A stretch of 64,000 bases of DNA from Thiodiazotropha sp040791665 (GTDB lineage: Bacteria; Pseudomonadota; Gammaproteobacteria; Chromatiales; Chromatiaceae), in contig JBFNNX010000009.1 of the NCBI GenBank assembly GCA_040791665.1, forward strand, positions 186,001-250,000. Direction: 5' to 3'. The position numbers and the translations under genes are program-made. The notes under the pieces were generated by a model. That model saw only the letters and a list, made by a program, of their open reading frames with translations. It did no database searches and had not been told where the DNA came from. Shown piece after piece: positions 44,930-53,670 of the stretch. Each line of letters starts with the position of its first letter. Positions within the stretch are counted from its first letter, which is position 1.

Positions 44930-47088
44930 TCAAACAGTGCGGTAGCTGGCCGCCGTATGGTTTTGCGTCGTCCAAGCACGATCCAGAACAGCAACAGCAG
45001 ACTTCCAACAGATATCAATAGCGGAGCTGCCGAAGCGGTTTGTGGCAAGCTTCCGAAGACTGATTCCGCATGCCAACCGGCAGGAAGATTGACCGGCATC
45101 ATCCCTCCCTCCAAACCTTCGCCATGGGGCCGAGCCACCGGTTTTTCCACCGCCACAAGACTTGTATAGGGGGAGACGATCTGATGTTTCAACGCCAAGT
45201 CGACCACACTCTGTCGCTTGGAATCCGCTGCCAATTCATCGTCCGGCGAGGCCAGCAGGCTTGCTATTCGCCGTCTGGCCCAAAGGGCATGGACACCGGT
45301 CGCCCGCCCGTTAGACTGAACCTTGACACTCCGTTTCCAGATCTCACTGCCTCTTCTGCCTTCAAGGGCTAAACTGCCGTCAAGCCGTTTCCCTTTAAGA
45401 GATATCATCAATGGCTCACTCAGGTAGAGGTCGGGGAGTCGTTGCGGTTCTACATCGATTTTGCCCGGACCCTGCCATGTAAGACGGATATGACTCATGG
45501 CAGGATTCTCGAGTTTCTCCAACAGGCCCTGCATCCGATTTGCCACTTCACTCAAATCACCGATATAGGTAAAACTGCCGCGCCCATATTGTGCGGCACG
45601 CTGCATGAAGAGCGTATTCGGCGCTGATCCGATACCGACTGTAAAGAGACGGCTCGCAGCCAACCGTTGACGAATCAGGTCGAACAGCGCCTGTTCATTG
45701 CCGACACTACCATCGGTGAGAAATACTATCTGGCGCAGCCGGGTCCCCTCGCTTTTGATTTTCAGGGCCTTCTCAAGTGCCTGAAACATTTCCGTGCCAC
45801 CCTCTGCCTGCATAGAGTCGATGAAGCGAAATGCCTGATTTTGATTGGCTCTGTTGGCAGGTTGTGGTGTGGAATACAGCATCCGACTGTGATTATTGAA
45901 ACCGATCAGGTTGAAACGGTCTGTTGGTTTCAAACGTGCAATCGAGAGCCTCAGAGCGGCTTTCGCCTGATCCATCGATGAACCATGCATCGAACCAGAA
46001 TGATCGACCACGAAGATTACATCCCGATTCAATTCCAAATCGTAGTGTTCCGGGGCGGGAGGCAGAATCATCAGCAGCGCATACTCCTCATCCTGCCAGC
46101 GATCGCCGAACAGCACGCTCCTCGGCACGGAACCCGGCTGTGGTTGCCAGCTCAAAAGAAAATCCCTGTCTGCGGGCACCTCCCCATCGGCCAGCCGCAG
46201 ATGGACCACACCCTCTCCATCCACCCTCTCCTGTACCGGATGGTAGTGGCTGGTAACGGCCTTCAGCGGCAGGCCAGCATCGAGCCTCACCTGCAGCGAG
46301 ACCGGATTGATCAACCCATCACGGGGATCCTTGACCGGAGGGGTGATCTGGCTCGCATCCTCGACTTGATCGGTGTCCAGTGCCCATCCTGTTTGGATGG
46401 GATCCGATGTGGTATTTATGAATAGTGGCTTCCCGGGTATATATCGTGGCGCAATCACCAACGGCAGGCGAAGTTCAAAACGACCCTCCGTAAAGCGGGC
46501 CTGTTGTTGAAATTCGATCACGACCCGGATCTTCTCACCGGGAGCTATGTTGCTCAGGGAAACTGAAAAGATGTTGGCTCGCTGTTGCTTCATGAGACTG
46601 GCTCGTTGACCGTTATCGCGAGCCTTCTGATAGATCCGTTGAGCTTCTACTTTCTCTTCGATCCGCCCCTCGATAACCCGTTCACCGATCTGCATCCGCA
46701 GCCGTTCGACAGCCGATGTTTCGGCTAGGGGAAACTGGTAGACACCCTCCATCCAGAATTGGCTAGGATTCATAAAGTGGTGCTCAACACGTATCCTGGC
46801 CAGCATCCCGGCGATATCGATCTGAACATCGCTCTTCAACAGAGGAGCCTGCTGCAACAGTTGGCCATCCAGTGATTTCAGCTGCAGCTCCGCTGCTGGC
46901 TGATAAAGATCATCCGCCTCAGCGTTACCCCAACCAAACACCAGCAAAATCAATAATATGCTACCGGACAGACCAGTTAAGACCGCTGCCAGCAGGGTCA
47001 GCATCAGATCACGAATAAAGAGCCTGTAGTTGAAGGAGACGACCCTCCCTTGCCGCGCAGGGATGTCAGTAGCGCTTTTTTGCAGCAC
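44926..47088 (-). CDS. Sortase target: VIT + von Willebrand A protein with LPQTA tail
   Basis: This 720-residue exported protein has an N-terminal hydrophobic export segment (LTLLAAVLTGLSGSILLILLV), a VIT domain (about 65-195) with VEHHFMNPSQFWMEGVYQFPL, and a VWA domain. The MIDAS motif is D362-H-S364-G-S366. The C-terminal sorting signal is LPQTA at 681-685, then a hydrophobic helix and RRKTIRR, plus a short extra tail. This is the dedicated target family (TIGR03788 as I recall it). The start is GTG 47088 with a GGGGAGG ribosome site. It overlaps a 53-codon gene upstream and the sortase downstream. Confidence 0.92.
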   Translation of the reverse strand: MLQKSATDIPARQGRVVSFNYRLFIRDLMLTLLAAVLTGLSGSILLILLVFGWGNAEADDLYQPAAELQLKSLDGQLLQQAPLLKSDVQIDIAGMLARIRVEHHFMNPSQFWMEGVYQFPLAETSAVERLRMQIGERVIEGRIEEKVEAQRIYQKARDNGQRASLMKQQRANIFSVSLSNIAPGEKIRVVIEFQQQARFTEGRFELRLPLVIAPRYIPGKPLFINTTSDPIQTGWALDTDQVEDASQITPPVKDPRDGLINPVSLQVRLDAGLPLKAVTSHYHPVQERVDGEGVVHLRLADGEVPADRDFLLSWQPQPGSVPRSVLFGDRWQDEEYALLMILPPAPEHYDLELNRDVIFVVDHSGSMHGSSMDQAKAALRLSIARLKPTDRFNLIGFNNHSRMLYSTPQPANRANQNQAFRFIDSMQAEGGTEMFQALEKALKIKSEGTRLRQIVFLTDGSVGNEQALFDLIRQRLAASRLFTVGIGSAPNTLFMQRAAQYGRGSFTYIGDLSEVANRMQGLLEKLENPAMSHIRLTWQGPGKIDVEPQRLPDLYLSEPLMISLKGKRLDGSLALEGRRGSEIWKRSVKVQSNGRATGVHALWARRRIASLLASPDDELAADSKRQSVVDLALKHQIVSPYTSLVAVEKPVARPHGEGLEGGMMPVNLPAGWHAESVFGSLPQTASAAPLLISVGSLLLLFWIVLGRRKTIRRPATALFE

Positions 47089-47227
47089 ACCGCACCTCCC
47101 CTTTGATCTGCGCTTGACGTGACGGCATTACCGACCCGATACGCACCCAGCGGAAACTGTTACCCGTGAGTTTCTCTGGAGAGCTGTAGCAAAACTCCTC
47201 ACTCAGGGGCTGCCTGTAGAACTTCAT
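47066..47227 (-). CDS. Small 53-residue protein between pdsO and the sortase target
   Basis: I do not recognise this protein. It opens with ATG 47227, which overlaps the pdsO stop as ATGA, and ends by overlapping the GTG start of the target gene by 23 bp. The product starts MKFYRQPLSEEFCYSSPEKL, continues with FRWVRIGSVMPSRQAQ and ends in a basic, cysteine-containing tail (VRCAAKKRY). It has no signal peptide and a net positive charge. Its place in a chain of overlapping genes argues that it is translated. It also contains the target's GGGGAGG ribosome site, so it may control target translation. Confidence 0.6.
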   Translation of the reverse strand: MKFYRQPLSEEFCYSSPEKLTGNSFRWVRIGSVMPSRQAQIKGEVRCAAKKRY

Positions 47228-47931
47228 GACTCTTCACCCTTGATCAAGGAAAGCTGGACCATTCTGTCGTAAGCCAGCCCCTCAAGATCCTGTATGGGAT
47301 AGCGTGCTTTCGCCTTGCCGATATAGTGGATGTCCATCCGATCTTCCGCTAATCCCGAAGCCATCAACAGATTGGCTACCGCATCAGCCCGCCGCTTGCT
47401 GAGGGTCTTGTTATAATCGTCGCTCCCCCTCGCATCTGCACCTGCCCGAATCTGCAGTTTCAACTCAGGAAATGCATGTAACATGACAACCAGGGCCTTG
47501 AGTTGGTCACTGATCCCTGCTTCTATCTCGGCGCTGTCACTACGAAATCCAAGACAAAAGGTGTAACCCTGCTGCACTGCCTCCACCCTGGCATAATCCG
47601 AGGCCCGCTGTCTTTGGTAAAGCGCCTGGTGCTTCAGAGCGGCAAGTTGTTCTCTCTGCTGCATAACCTGGACTGCCGACAGTTCGGCATCCATGACATC
47701 AACCTGCTCTTTATGCGCTTCCAATTCACCGACCATCGCACCACCGGTCATACCCAAAACGACGCCAGGGGGCCCTCCGAGGAGAGCGCCAACCACTGCC
47801 CCGACCATGGACCCGGTAAATACATTTTTTTCCACCCTTTGGTCCCGCTCTTGCGCAACCAGCGGGGCCTGAAAAAAGACACAGGAAATTGCCAATACCA
47901 GTAAAGTTTTCTGCATTTGTTTAAACCTCAT
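47224..47931 (-). CDS. pdsO: Sortase-system OmpA-family protein PdsO
   Basis: This 235-residue envelope protein has a signal peptide (TLLVLAISCVFFQAPLVA), then a glycine-zipper segment (SMVGAVVGALLGGPPG). A helical stretch follows, then an OmpA-C peptidoglycan-binding-like domain (FRSDSAEIEAGISDQL, GADARGSDDYNKTLSKRRAD). This order matches PdsO of the dedicated sortase system (TIGR03789 as I recall it). Start ATG 47931 is preferred over 48009, which would add 26 unlikely residues. It leads the minus-strand sortase operon and overlaps the small 53-codon gene by ATGA. Likely links the system to the cell wall or outer membrane. Confidence 0.88.
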   Translation of the reverse strand: MRFKQMQKTLLVLAISCVFFQAPLVAQERDQRVEKNVFTGSMVGAVVGALLGGPPGVVLGMTGGAMVGELEAHKEQVDVMDAELSAVQVMQQREQLAALKHQALYQRQRASDYARVEAVQQGYTFCLGFRSDSAEIEAGISDQLKALVVMLHAFPELKLQIRAGADARGSDDYNKTLSKRRADAVANLLMASGLAEDRMDIHYIGKAKARYPIQDLEGLAYDRMVQLSLIKGEES

Positions 47932-48211
47932 AATGTTGGTCCAGCGTGCCATCCATGGCGTAATCATCCACTCCTGTGCTGCGCCGGTCTGTACTATTAC
48001 CGACATCAATTTCAGTTCAGTCAGATGGCATAATGCTCACCAAAATAGGGCAGGATAAGCGCAGAAAGTGGCGACAATCTGTCAACCTGAGGGTAGTATT
48101 GCAATTAGTGGTTGGAATTTACTTAATGGATAGCAGTGTTTTGAGCTAAAGTTACTATTTATGGATGCCGCCAAGCTGTAGGTAAACGCAAGGAATCTCC
48201 CGTAATCAAGA

Positions 48212-48634
48212 ATGAAAACTGCCAGCTTCGCATTTTTTCTCGGATTGATGTTATGTTTCAGCGAAACGGCACACTCAGTCGACCCCGTCATTAATCTTGA
48301 TGTCACTCAAGAGACACTTTCCCGCCATACCTTGCGCTCCATTTTCAGCATGCGCAAAACCCAGTGGCCGGACGGGAAACCTATTCATGTCTTCGTGATG
48401 GGTGATAAGAGTCATCTGCATAAGCGTTTCACCAAACAACTGCTTGGGCTGTTCCCACATCAGTTGCGCCGTGCCTGGAACAGACAGATCTACTCAGGTA
48501 TGGGACAAGCACCGATCAAGGTGGAATCCGAGCAGGAGATGCGGATAAAAGTAGCAAATACTCCCGGGGCAATTGGCTATCTATCTGAAGGATATACTAA
48601 TGAGCATGTACGGACGATCAGAATCGAAAAGTAG
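48212..48634 (+). CDS. Small PstS-like phosphate-binding-fold protein
   Basis: This 140-residue periplasmic protein has a signal peptide (FAFFLGLMLCFSETAHS). It has the RHTLRSIFSMRKTQWPDGKPI segment and ends with ANTPGAIGYLSEG, both typical of short PstS-like periplasmic binding-fold proteins. It is shorter than real PstS and lacks a second lobe. Its last 35 bp overlap the start of the porin-like gene. Such small PstS-like plus porin plus GGDEF/EAL triplets occur as a unit in gammaproteobacteria; the ligand is unknown. Confidence 0.8.
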   Translation: MKTASFAFFLGLMLCFSETAHSVDPVINLDVTQETLSRHTLRSIFSMRKTQWPDGKPIHVFVMGDKSHLHKRFTKQLLGLFPHQLRRAWNRQIYSGMGQAPIKVESEQEMRIKVANTPGAIGYLSEGYTNEHVRTIRIEK

Positions 48635-49808
48635 CCGGACTGTTTGCCTGTTCGCACTGCTCTGTATGCTTGGCCGGGGGGTACCGGCCGCTGAAACTGA
48701 AGCTTTCGATGGTATCTTTCAAGTCCATGGCTTTCTAACCCAAGCCTATGTCAAAACTACGGAAAATCGTTTTTTCGGCGACAGTGAAAAGGGCAGTTTC
48801 GATTTTCGTGAATTGGGTATTAACGCATCCTATCGTTTATCGCCACAGATAATGTTAGCCGCACAGATGCTCTCCCGGACTGCCGGTGAAATGTATGATG
48901 GCTCTCTCGACTTGGATTATGCGCATTTCGATTACACCATCCATACCAATGAAGACGACCGCATCGGCTTTATACTCGGTCGCAGTAAAAACACTTTCGG
49001 ATTCTATAACGATACACGTGATGTGGCAGCAACCCGTCCAGGTATATTTATGCCCCAGGCCATATATTGGGACCGGGTACGTAACATGGTACTTTCCAGT
49101 GACGGTGGACAATTCTACGGCGAAACTCAGTCAGGGAATCACCTTTTCGAGCTGAGACTGATCGGCGGTGAAACACCCATCGATGAAAATGTCGAAAAAT
49201 CCTATCTCAGCCCGAACCTGGACCCTAAAATGGATAATGATGGCATTACGCTGGGAGGAAGATTGCTTTACGAGTGGGATGGAGGGCGCTTCAGACTGGC
49301 TTTCAGCAGCGCCTCATTGACTCTGGATGCCAAGACGAACCTGTTCCCACCCGGAGAGATAAAGATCGATTATCGCGTATTATCTGCACAATATAATACC
49401 GGACCTTGGAGTCTGACCATGGAGTACATGGAAGAACCGATAGATTATAAGGGTTTTAACGGGCTGCTGGACATCGCTGATACAACCGTGGATGGCTATT
49501 ATTTTCAAGGCAATTATCGTCTTGGCGCAGATTGGGAGCTATTTGCCCGCTACGAGGAGAGCCACTACAACAAACACGATACAGAGGGAAAGAACAGCAG
49601 CGCCTTGCTTGGCCCTCCAGATCATACCTTTTTCAGTGAATTATGGACACTGGGAATACTTTGGGAACCTATCGAACAGCTGATGCTACGTGCAGAATTC
49701 AGTCAGATCGAGGGCACCATTTTTCTTTCCAACCTGGAAAACAGTATACTCGGCACCACTGAACAGGATTGGAATCTTTTTTCCCTGCTTGTCTCATACA
49801 GTTTCTGA
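48600..49808 (+). CDS. Outer-membrane porin-like beta-barrel protein
   Basis: This 402-residue protein from ATG 48600 (AAGGA about 7 nt upstream) has a signal peptide (TVCLFALLCMLGRGVPAA). A beta-barrel pattern of alternating residues runs throughout, ending in the outer-membrane assembly phenylalanine (LVSYSF). Aromatic girdles and GRSKNTFGFYNDTRDVAATRPG resemble short-chain anion/organic-acid porin-like proteins found beside GGDEF/EAL genes. It overlaps the PstS-like gene and is followed after 9 bp by the GGDEF/EAL gene, forming one operon. Substrate unknown. Confidence 0.82.
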   Translation: MSMYGRSESKSSRTVCLFALLCMLGRGVPAAETEAFDGIFQVHGFLTQAYVKTTENRFFGDSEKGSFDFRELGINASYRLSPQIMLAAQMLSRTAGEMYDGSLDLDYAHFDYTIHTNEDDRIGFILGRSKNTFGFYNDTRDVAATRPGIFMPQAIYWDRVRNMVLSSDGGQFYGETQSGNHLFELRLIGGETPIDENVEKSYLSPNLDPKMDNDGITLGGRLLYEWDGGRFRLAFSSASLTLDAKTNLFPPGEIKIDYRVLSAQYNTGPWSLTMEYMEEPIDYKGFNGLLDIADTTVDGYYFQGNYRLGADWELFARYEESHYNKHDTEGKNSSALLGPPDHTFFSELWTLGILWEPIEQLMLRAEFSQIEGTIFLSNLENSILGTTEQDWNLFSLLVSYSF

Positions 49809-49817
49809 GTAGTCACT

Positions 49818-52736
49818 ATGGAGTCAGTCAAAAACAAGCCTGAACACGATCACGCCACCGCCCAATCCGGTATAGGCTTATTCCTCAGTCTAAAATGGAA
49901 AGTGGTACTACTGTTCAGCCTGGTTTTGTTTATCATCAATGCCGGCTTGGCTGGCATGGGGTATCTACAGCAACGTAAGTTATTCGACACCTACCAAGCA
50001 CAGATACTCGACCAGCATCACAGGCAGGTCAAGTCACTACTGGAATCGAGCTTCTACAGACTGGAACAGATAGCCCTGATGATTCCAGCGTTGTCCGAAG
50101 CCGTGACAACCTCTAAAAAAATAGCCTTAACGGAAAAATTGGAAAGGTTTTTTCAACATAGCGAGACGACACTGGAAATTGACTGGGGGCTTGAAGAGGC
50201 AGCCTATTACAGCAGCGACAACAAACTGCGATTCAACTGGCAGACAGGCACGCTTGATGACTCTTTTTTAGAACTGGTTAAATCAGTCAATAGCCTTGAA
50301 ATACCATTCAACACGCTTCATTGCGATATCCGTTGCAGCCAATATGTCGCCGTACCTTTGTTGGATAGGGGCAAGCATGCGGGTGTATTGCTGGTAGGAC
50401 AATCACTTGCCGACGTGATTATCGAATTCAACGAGCTTGCGAAGGCTGACGTCGCCATCGTAAGCCGTCCCAAACAAGATGAAAAGCTAAAAGGTAGAAA
50501 TCGTTACCTGGCAGGATGGCAGCGTTACATCACTGCTTCAAGCAATTTAGACCGTTTGATACCGCTTTTACAGTCGACAGCTGACACAATCGAATTGAAA
50601 AGGCTGTTACAAAACAGATACACGACTATTTTGGATGGAGAGCATTATGCTTTAAGCCTGATTCCGGTAAGTAGCGATATATCCGCATTCTCTGCGGATT
50701 TTATAATAGCAAGCAATATATCCCCGGTTGTCAAGCAAATCCAGCAGGCAACTGCACAGTCTGTGATTATTGGCATTATTGGCTTCTCTGTTTCTGAACT
50801 GCTGTTAGCTCTTTTTCTTTGGCAACCCATGAAGCGACTGTTAATGATTTCCAACAGCCTGCCTCTGCTGGCCAAGAATGCATTTCGTGAAGTAAGAAAC
50901 AAACTCTCAGTCAAGCATCTGGATAGATATCGGGACGAAATTGATATTGCCAGTGAGTCAGCCATTCAATTGACATACACCCTGGAGCGACTTCATAACG
51001 AGATCAAAACCAATACCGACAACCTGATAAAACGCGGCGAAGAATTGGCGGTTGAGCGTGACTTTCTCAACACCATCATGAACAGTGCTCAGGCAATCAT
51101 CCTTACACAGAACTGCAATGGCGCCATACTCACCATCAATACCGAAGGCGGAGACTTCATCGGCATCAGAAATTATGAGCGCGGCACTCGCCATTTCTGT
51201 GACCTTTTTATGAATGTAGAGGACATTAAAGAGATGAAACATGTCATGCTACGACTGCGTGACGGCATGATCAGCTCATATCAGCACGATGCTGGCTCCC
51301 TCTCCGCAGACGGACGAAACAGAACCATCTCCTGGGTTCACTCTCCATTGGCGGGTATTAATGACGCTAATGAACCAGTCATACTCTCAGTGGGACTCGA
51401 CATTACCGACCGAGAGGTTGCCGAACAGCGTCTTGCCTGGATGGCCAACCACGACCCGTTGACCGAACTCTACAATCGACGCAATTTCCAGGTCGAATTC
51501 GATAAAATATTAACCCTTGCTGAACGCTATCATCATAATACGTCATTGCTCTTTTTCGATCTTGATCAGTTTAAATACATCAATGATACGAGTGGTCATC
51601 AAGCCGGTGACGCTCTGTTGCAGATCGTTGCCAAAAAGCTGCGAGAAATCACCCGCAGTACTGAACTGCTCGCTCGCTTGGGTGGGGATGAATTTGCCAT
51701 AGTAATACCTGAAACCGGCACACCCGGCGCAATACAATTCGCTGACAAATTGTTAGCTGAACTCAAGCAGATAACGATCCCGCTGAAAGGCCATAGTCAT
51801 CGTATATCAGCAAGCATCGGCATTGTCACCTATCCGGAACATGGCAGCAATTCAGAACAGTTATTGTCGAATGCCGACCTTGCCATGTATCAAGCAAAGG
51901 AATCCGGTAGAGATCAGTGGCATATCTTCTCCAGCCAAGACCACGCCCATGAGGAGATGAAGGCACGCGTTACCTGGAAAGATAAGATTGAGCAAGCCTT
52001 GGCGAAAGACAACTTCGTTCTATTTTTTCAGCCCATCATGGAGATAGCCAATGGCGCCATCTCTCATTATGAAGTGCTGATCAGGATGATCGAGAGTGAT
52101 GGCTCACTTGCACTACCAGGTGAATTTATCCCAGTTGCTGAACGGACAGGACTGATACACCAGATCAACCATTACGTTTTACGCACATCGATTCAACGGC
52201 TATCCAGCTTGAACGAGGAAAATCATGACATCACTCTATCGATCAATCTTTCGGGGCGTGTTATCGATGATCCGGAACTGCTCACACAACTGACACATCT
52301 TCTTAACTCAAGCAACATCAATCCTGAGCGACTGGTATTCGAGCTGACAGAGACCGCTGCCCTCGCTGATGTCAACGCAGCGATCGATCTTATGAGCGAA
52401 CTTCAGGCGCTTGGTTGCCGCTTTGCCCTTGATGACTTTGGCGTCGGATTCTCATCATTCTACTATCTTAGAGAACTACCGTTGGATATAGTCAAGATCG
52501 ACGGATCATTCATAAAAAATCTAACTACAAGCACCAAAGATCAGGTTTTCGTCAAGGCCTTGACCGAAATGGCGACTGCACTAGGTAAAGATACTGTCGC
52601 CGAATTCGTGGAGGATCAGGCAACACTCAAGCTATTGACGGAACTTGGTGTCGCCTATGCCCAAGGATACCACATCGGCAGGCCATCCCCGGAAATTCCT
52701 GTCACTACCGCACTGACCTCATCTATTTCTCTGTGA
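49818..52736 (+). CDS. Membrane sensor with GGDEF and EAL domains
   Basis: This 972-residue inner-membrane protein has a transmembrane helix near 30, a periplasmic sensor region (about 55-300), a second helix near 315, a PAS-like region (about 420-530), then GGDEF with intact LARLGGDEF near 622. The EAL domain has YEVLIRM near 751, NLSGRVID, ELTETAAL, LDDFGVGFSSF and VKIDGSF kept. Both synthase and phosphodiesterase motifs look usable. It is the third gene after the PstS-like and porin genes, 9 bp downstream, so the periplasmic protein may feed a ligand signal to it. Confidence 0.92.
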   Translation: MESVKNKPEHDHATAQSGIGLFLSLKWKVVLLFSLVLFIINAGLAGMGYLQQRKLFDTYQAQILDQHHRQVKSLLESSFYRLEQIALMIPALSEAVTTSKKIALTEKLERFFQHSETTLEIDWGLEEAAYYSSDNKLRFNWQTGTLDDSFLELVKSVNSLEIPFNTLHCDIRCSQYVAVPLLDRGKHAGVLLVGQSLADVIIEFNELAKADVAIVSRPKQDEKLKGRNRYLAGWQRYITASSNLDRLIPLLQSTADTIELKRLLQNRYTTILDGEHYALSLIPVSSDISAFSADFIIASNISPVVKQIQQATAQSVIIGIIGFSVSELLLALFLWQPMKRLLMISNSLPLLAKNAFREVRNKLSVKHLDRYRDEIDIASESAIQLTYTLERLHNEIKTNTDNLIKRGEELAVERDFLNTIMNSAQAIILTQNCNGAILTINTEGGDFIGIRNYERGTRHFCDLFMNVEDIKEMKHVMLRLRDGMISSYQHDAGSLSADGRNRTISWVHSPLAGINDANEPVILSVGLDITDREVAEQRLAWMANHDPLTELYNRRNFQVEFDKILTLAERYHHNTSLLFFDLDQFKYINDTSGHQAGDALLQIVAKKLREITRSTELLARLGGDEFAIVIPETGTPGAIQFADKLLAELKQITIPLKGHSHRISASIGIVTYPEHGSNSEQLLSNADLAMYQAKESGRDQWHIFSSQDHAHEEMKARVTWKDKIEQALAKDNFVLFFQPIMEIANGAISHYEVLIRMIESDGSLALPGEFIPVAERTGLIHQINHYVLRTSIQRLSSLNEENHDITLSINLSGRVIDDPELLTQLTHLLNSSNINPERLVFELTETAALADVNAAIDLMSELQALGCRFALDDFGVGFSSFYYLRELPLDIVKIDGSFIKNLTTSTKDQVFVKALTEMATALGKDTVAEFVEDQATLKLLTELGVAYAQGYHIGRPSPEIPVTTALTSSISL

Positions 52737-52889
52737 CCCAATTCGTTTGGCTCTGCTGATTCCTGTATGCTTTAGATGAATCGGTTATGGCATCGAGAAT
52801 GTTTTTTTACCTTGAGTGTTTCACCCATTCCCATAAAATATCCATAATCCCCATATCAGAAAACTGAGCACATAGGACGATTGATCAAC

Positions 52890-53582
52890 GTGGTTAGAAA
52901 GCAGATAGCCATTATCGAAGATGAACTGGTTATTAGGGAAAACTATATCGAATACCTAAACCGGCAGGGTTATTCGGCAACTGGTTATGCCACACGTCAG
53001 GAGGCGCTGACAGCGTTCAACAAACGCTTGCCGGATCTGGTCATCCTCGATATCGGACTGGAGGATGACATTGATGGCGGTTTCGAGCTATGCCGCGAGC
53101 TACGCAATCGATCAAACACCCTGCCAATCATCTTTTTGACTGCACGGGACAGCGATTTCGACAGTGTTTCGGGGTTCAGGCTCGGCGCCGACGACTACCT
53201 CACTAAAGAGATCAGTCTTCCCCACCTGATTGCGAGGATAGGCGCACTGTTCCGACGTATCGATGCAATGCAACAGGAAGAGCCCTGTGAATCTCAGCTG
53301 ATTCGGGGCGACCTGCGACTTGACCGTGACCGGCTCACAGCTGACTGGAAGCAGAACCCGGTCAATCTCACGGTCACCGAATTCTGGATGCTGCATTCCC
53401 TTGTCCGTCATCCCGGCCATGTTCGAAGCCGTGATCAATTGATGGAGGAGGCGCACATCTATGTGGATAGTGCCAGTATCACTACCCATATCAAGCGTAT
53501 TCGGCGAAAATTCCAGCTGATAGACAATGATTTCAACCATATAGAATCGGTCTATGGCGCAGGCTACCGCTGGATTCAATAA
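52890..53582 (+). CDS. pdsR: Sortase-system response regulator PdsR (OmpR type)
   Basis: This 230-residue regulator has a receiver domain (IAIIEDELVIRENYIEYL, DLVILDIGLEDDIDGG with the phospho-acceptor D, TARDSDFDSVSGFRLGADDYLTK). An OmpR-type winged-helix domain follows (LTVTEFWMLHSLVRHPGHVRSRD, SITTHIKRIRRKF). It matches the dedicated-sortase response regulator (TIGR03787 as I recall it). Start GTG 52890 gives the expected VRKQIAIIEDE; TTG 52881 is also possible. It is 88 bp upstream of its kinase partner. Confidence 0.88.
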   Translation: MVRKQIAIIEDELVIRENYIEYLNRQGYSATGYATRQEALTAFNKRLPDLVILDIGLEDDIDGGFELCRELRNRSNTLPIIFLTARDSDFDSVSGFRLGADDYLTKEISLPHLIARIGALFRRIDAMQQEEPCESQLIRGDLRLDRDRLTADWKQNPVNLTVTEFWMLHSLVRHPGHVRSRDQLMEEAHIYVDSASITTHIKRIRRKFQLIDNDFNHIESVYGAGYRWIQ

Positions 53583-53670
53583 CGCCTTCACCGAACCGGC
53601 ACCGATATCGATCTATCGAACGCGACGAGATAAAGTTATCGTATCATCGTGACACCCGTATAGTATTCAG

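Noticed and set aside
51543..51737. Antisense open frames inside the GGDEF/EAL genes
   Set aside because: They mirror conserved domain sequence and lack start signals.
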